A DNA stretch of 32,167 bases from Actinomadura bangladeshensis (GTDB lineage Bacteria; Actinomycetota; Actinomycetes; Streptosporangiales; Streptosporangiaceae), in assembly GCF_004348335.1 (NCBI RefSeq), contig NZ_SMJW01000081.1, positions 1-32,167 of the forward strand, in the 5' to 3' direction. Shown one piece after another: positions 32,148 to 32,167 of this stretch (positions within the stretch are counted from its first letter, which is position 1; every line of letters begins with the position of its first letter). Both the position numbers and the translations under genes were made by a program. A model generated the notes under the pieces. The model was not told the DNA's origin. It was given only the letters and a program-made list of their open reading frames with translations, and made no database searches.

Positions 32148-32167
32148 GGGTGGGGACGGTTATCCGG

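Overview
The window is very GC-rich DNA with strong GC/GC3 codon bias. Its gene set (WhiB1-type Wbl protein, DasR-type GntR regulator, SigF/RsbW pair, PdtaS-type kinase, nickel superoxide dismutase with its SodX protease, SCO6745-family protein, BsaP biotin-synthase helper) points to a chromosomal segment of a filamentous or spore-forming actinomycete. A Thermomonosporaceae/Streptosporangiales-like host is a guess. No tRNA, rRNA, CRISPR array, IS element or phage gene was recognised. Because of the GC bias most long open frames are shadows; genes were chosen by protein family, ribosome-binding sites and overlaps with neighbours.

Layout. 1-3251: a TetR regulator running off the left edge, divergent from a secreted YVTN/beta-propeller protein that ends at a strong terminator, then a FUSC-type membrane protein. 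3252-8207: an aromatic-acid meta-cleavage module. Four genes (galB-, galC- and galD-like genes, then a two-domain type I extradiol dioxygenase) are joined by 4-nt ATGA overlaps. A convergent DUF1932-type dehydrogenase and a divergent FCD-type GntR regulator follow, and related operator arrays precede both the operon and the regulator. 8316-11326: an isolated full-length EF-G and an SCO6745-family gene. 11337-11400: a perfect 27-bp inverted repeat. 11463-13010: a biotin-carboxylase-like ATP-grasp protein with altered catalytic residues, followed by bsaP. 12992-16104: GNAT acetyltransferase, carotenoid oxygenase, lipoprotein. 16220-20829: bioD-bioB, a Uma2 nuclease gene with a LexA-like box, a DasR-type regulator and bioF. 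20906-26092: PdtaS-like kinase, whiB1 with a perfect CRP-type box, a diacylglycerol-kinase-like gene, a small membrane protein and the rsbW-sigF pair. 26284-27804: a GNAT gene, then divergent sodN and sodX. 27889-32110: a tightly packed ABC transporter / membrane protein / histidine kinase / NarL regulator operon.

How the genes work together. The gal-like genes would take a ring-cleavage product through 4-oxalomesaconate to pyruvate and oxaloacetate. The ring-cleaving enzyme is a VOC (type I) dioxygenase rather than the LigAB/GalA type usually paired with GalBCD, which makes this the best candidate for an unusual pathway. Biotin genes (bsaP, bioD, bioB, bioF) are spread over 8 kb in three transcription units; bioA is not in the window. 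The right end is a self-contained sensing and export system in which a stand-alone membrane protein resembles the sensor half of the adjacent kinase.

Limits: family calls come from reading motifs and remembered family sequences. No search was run.
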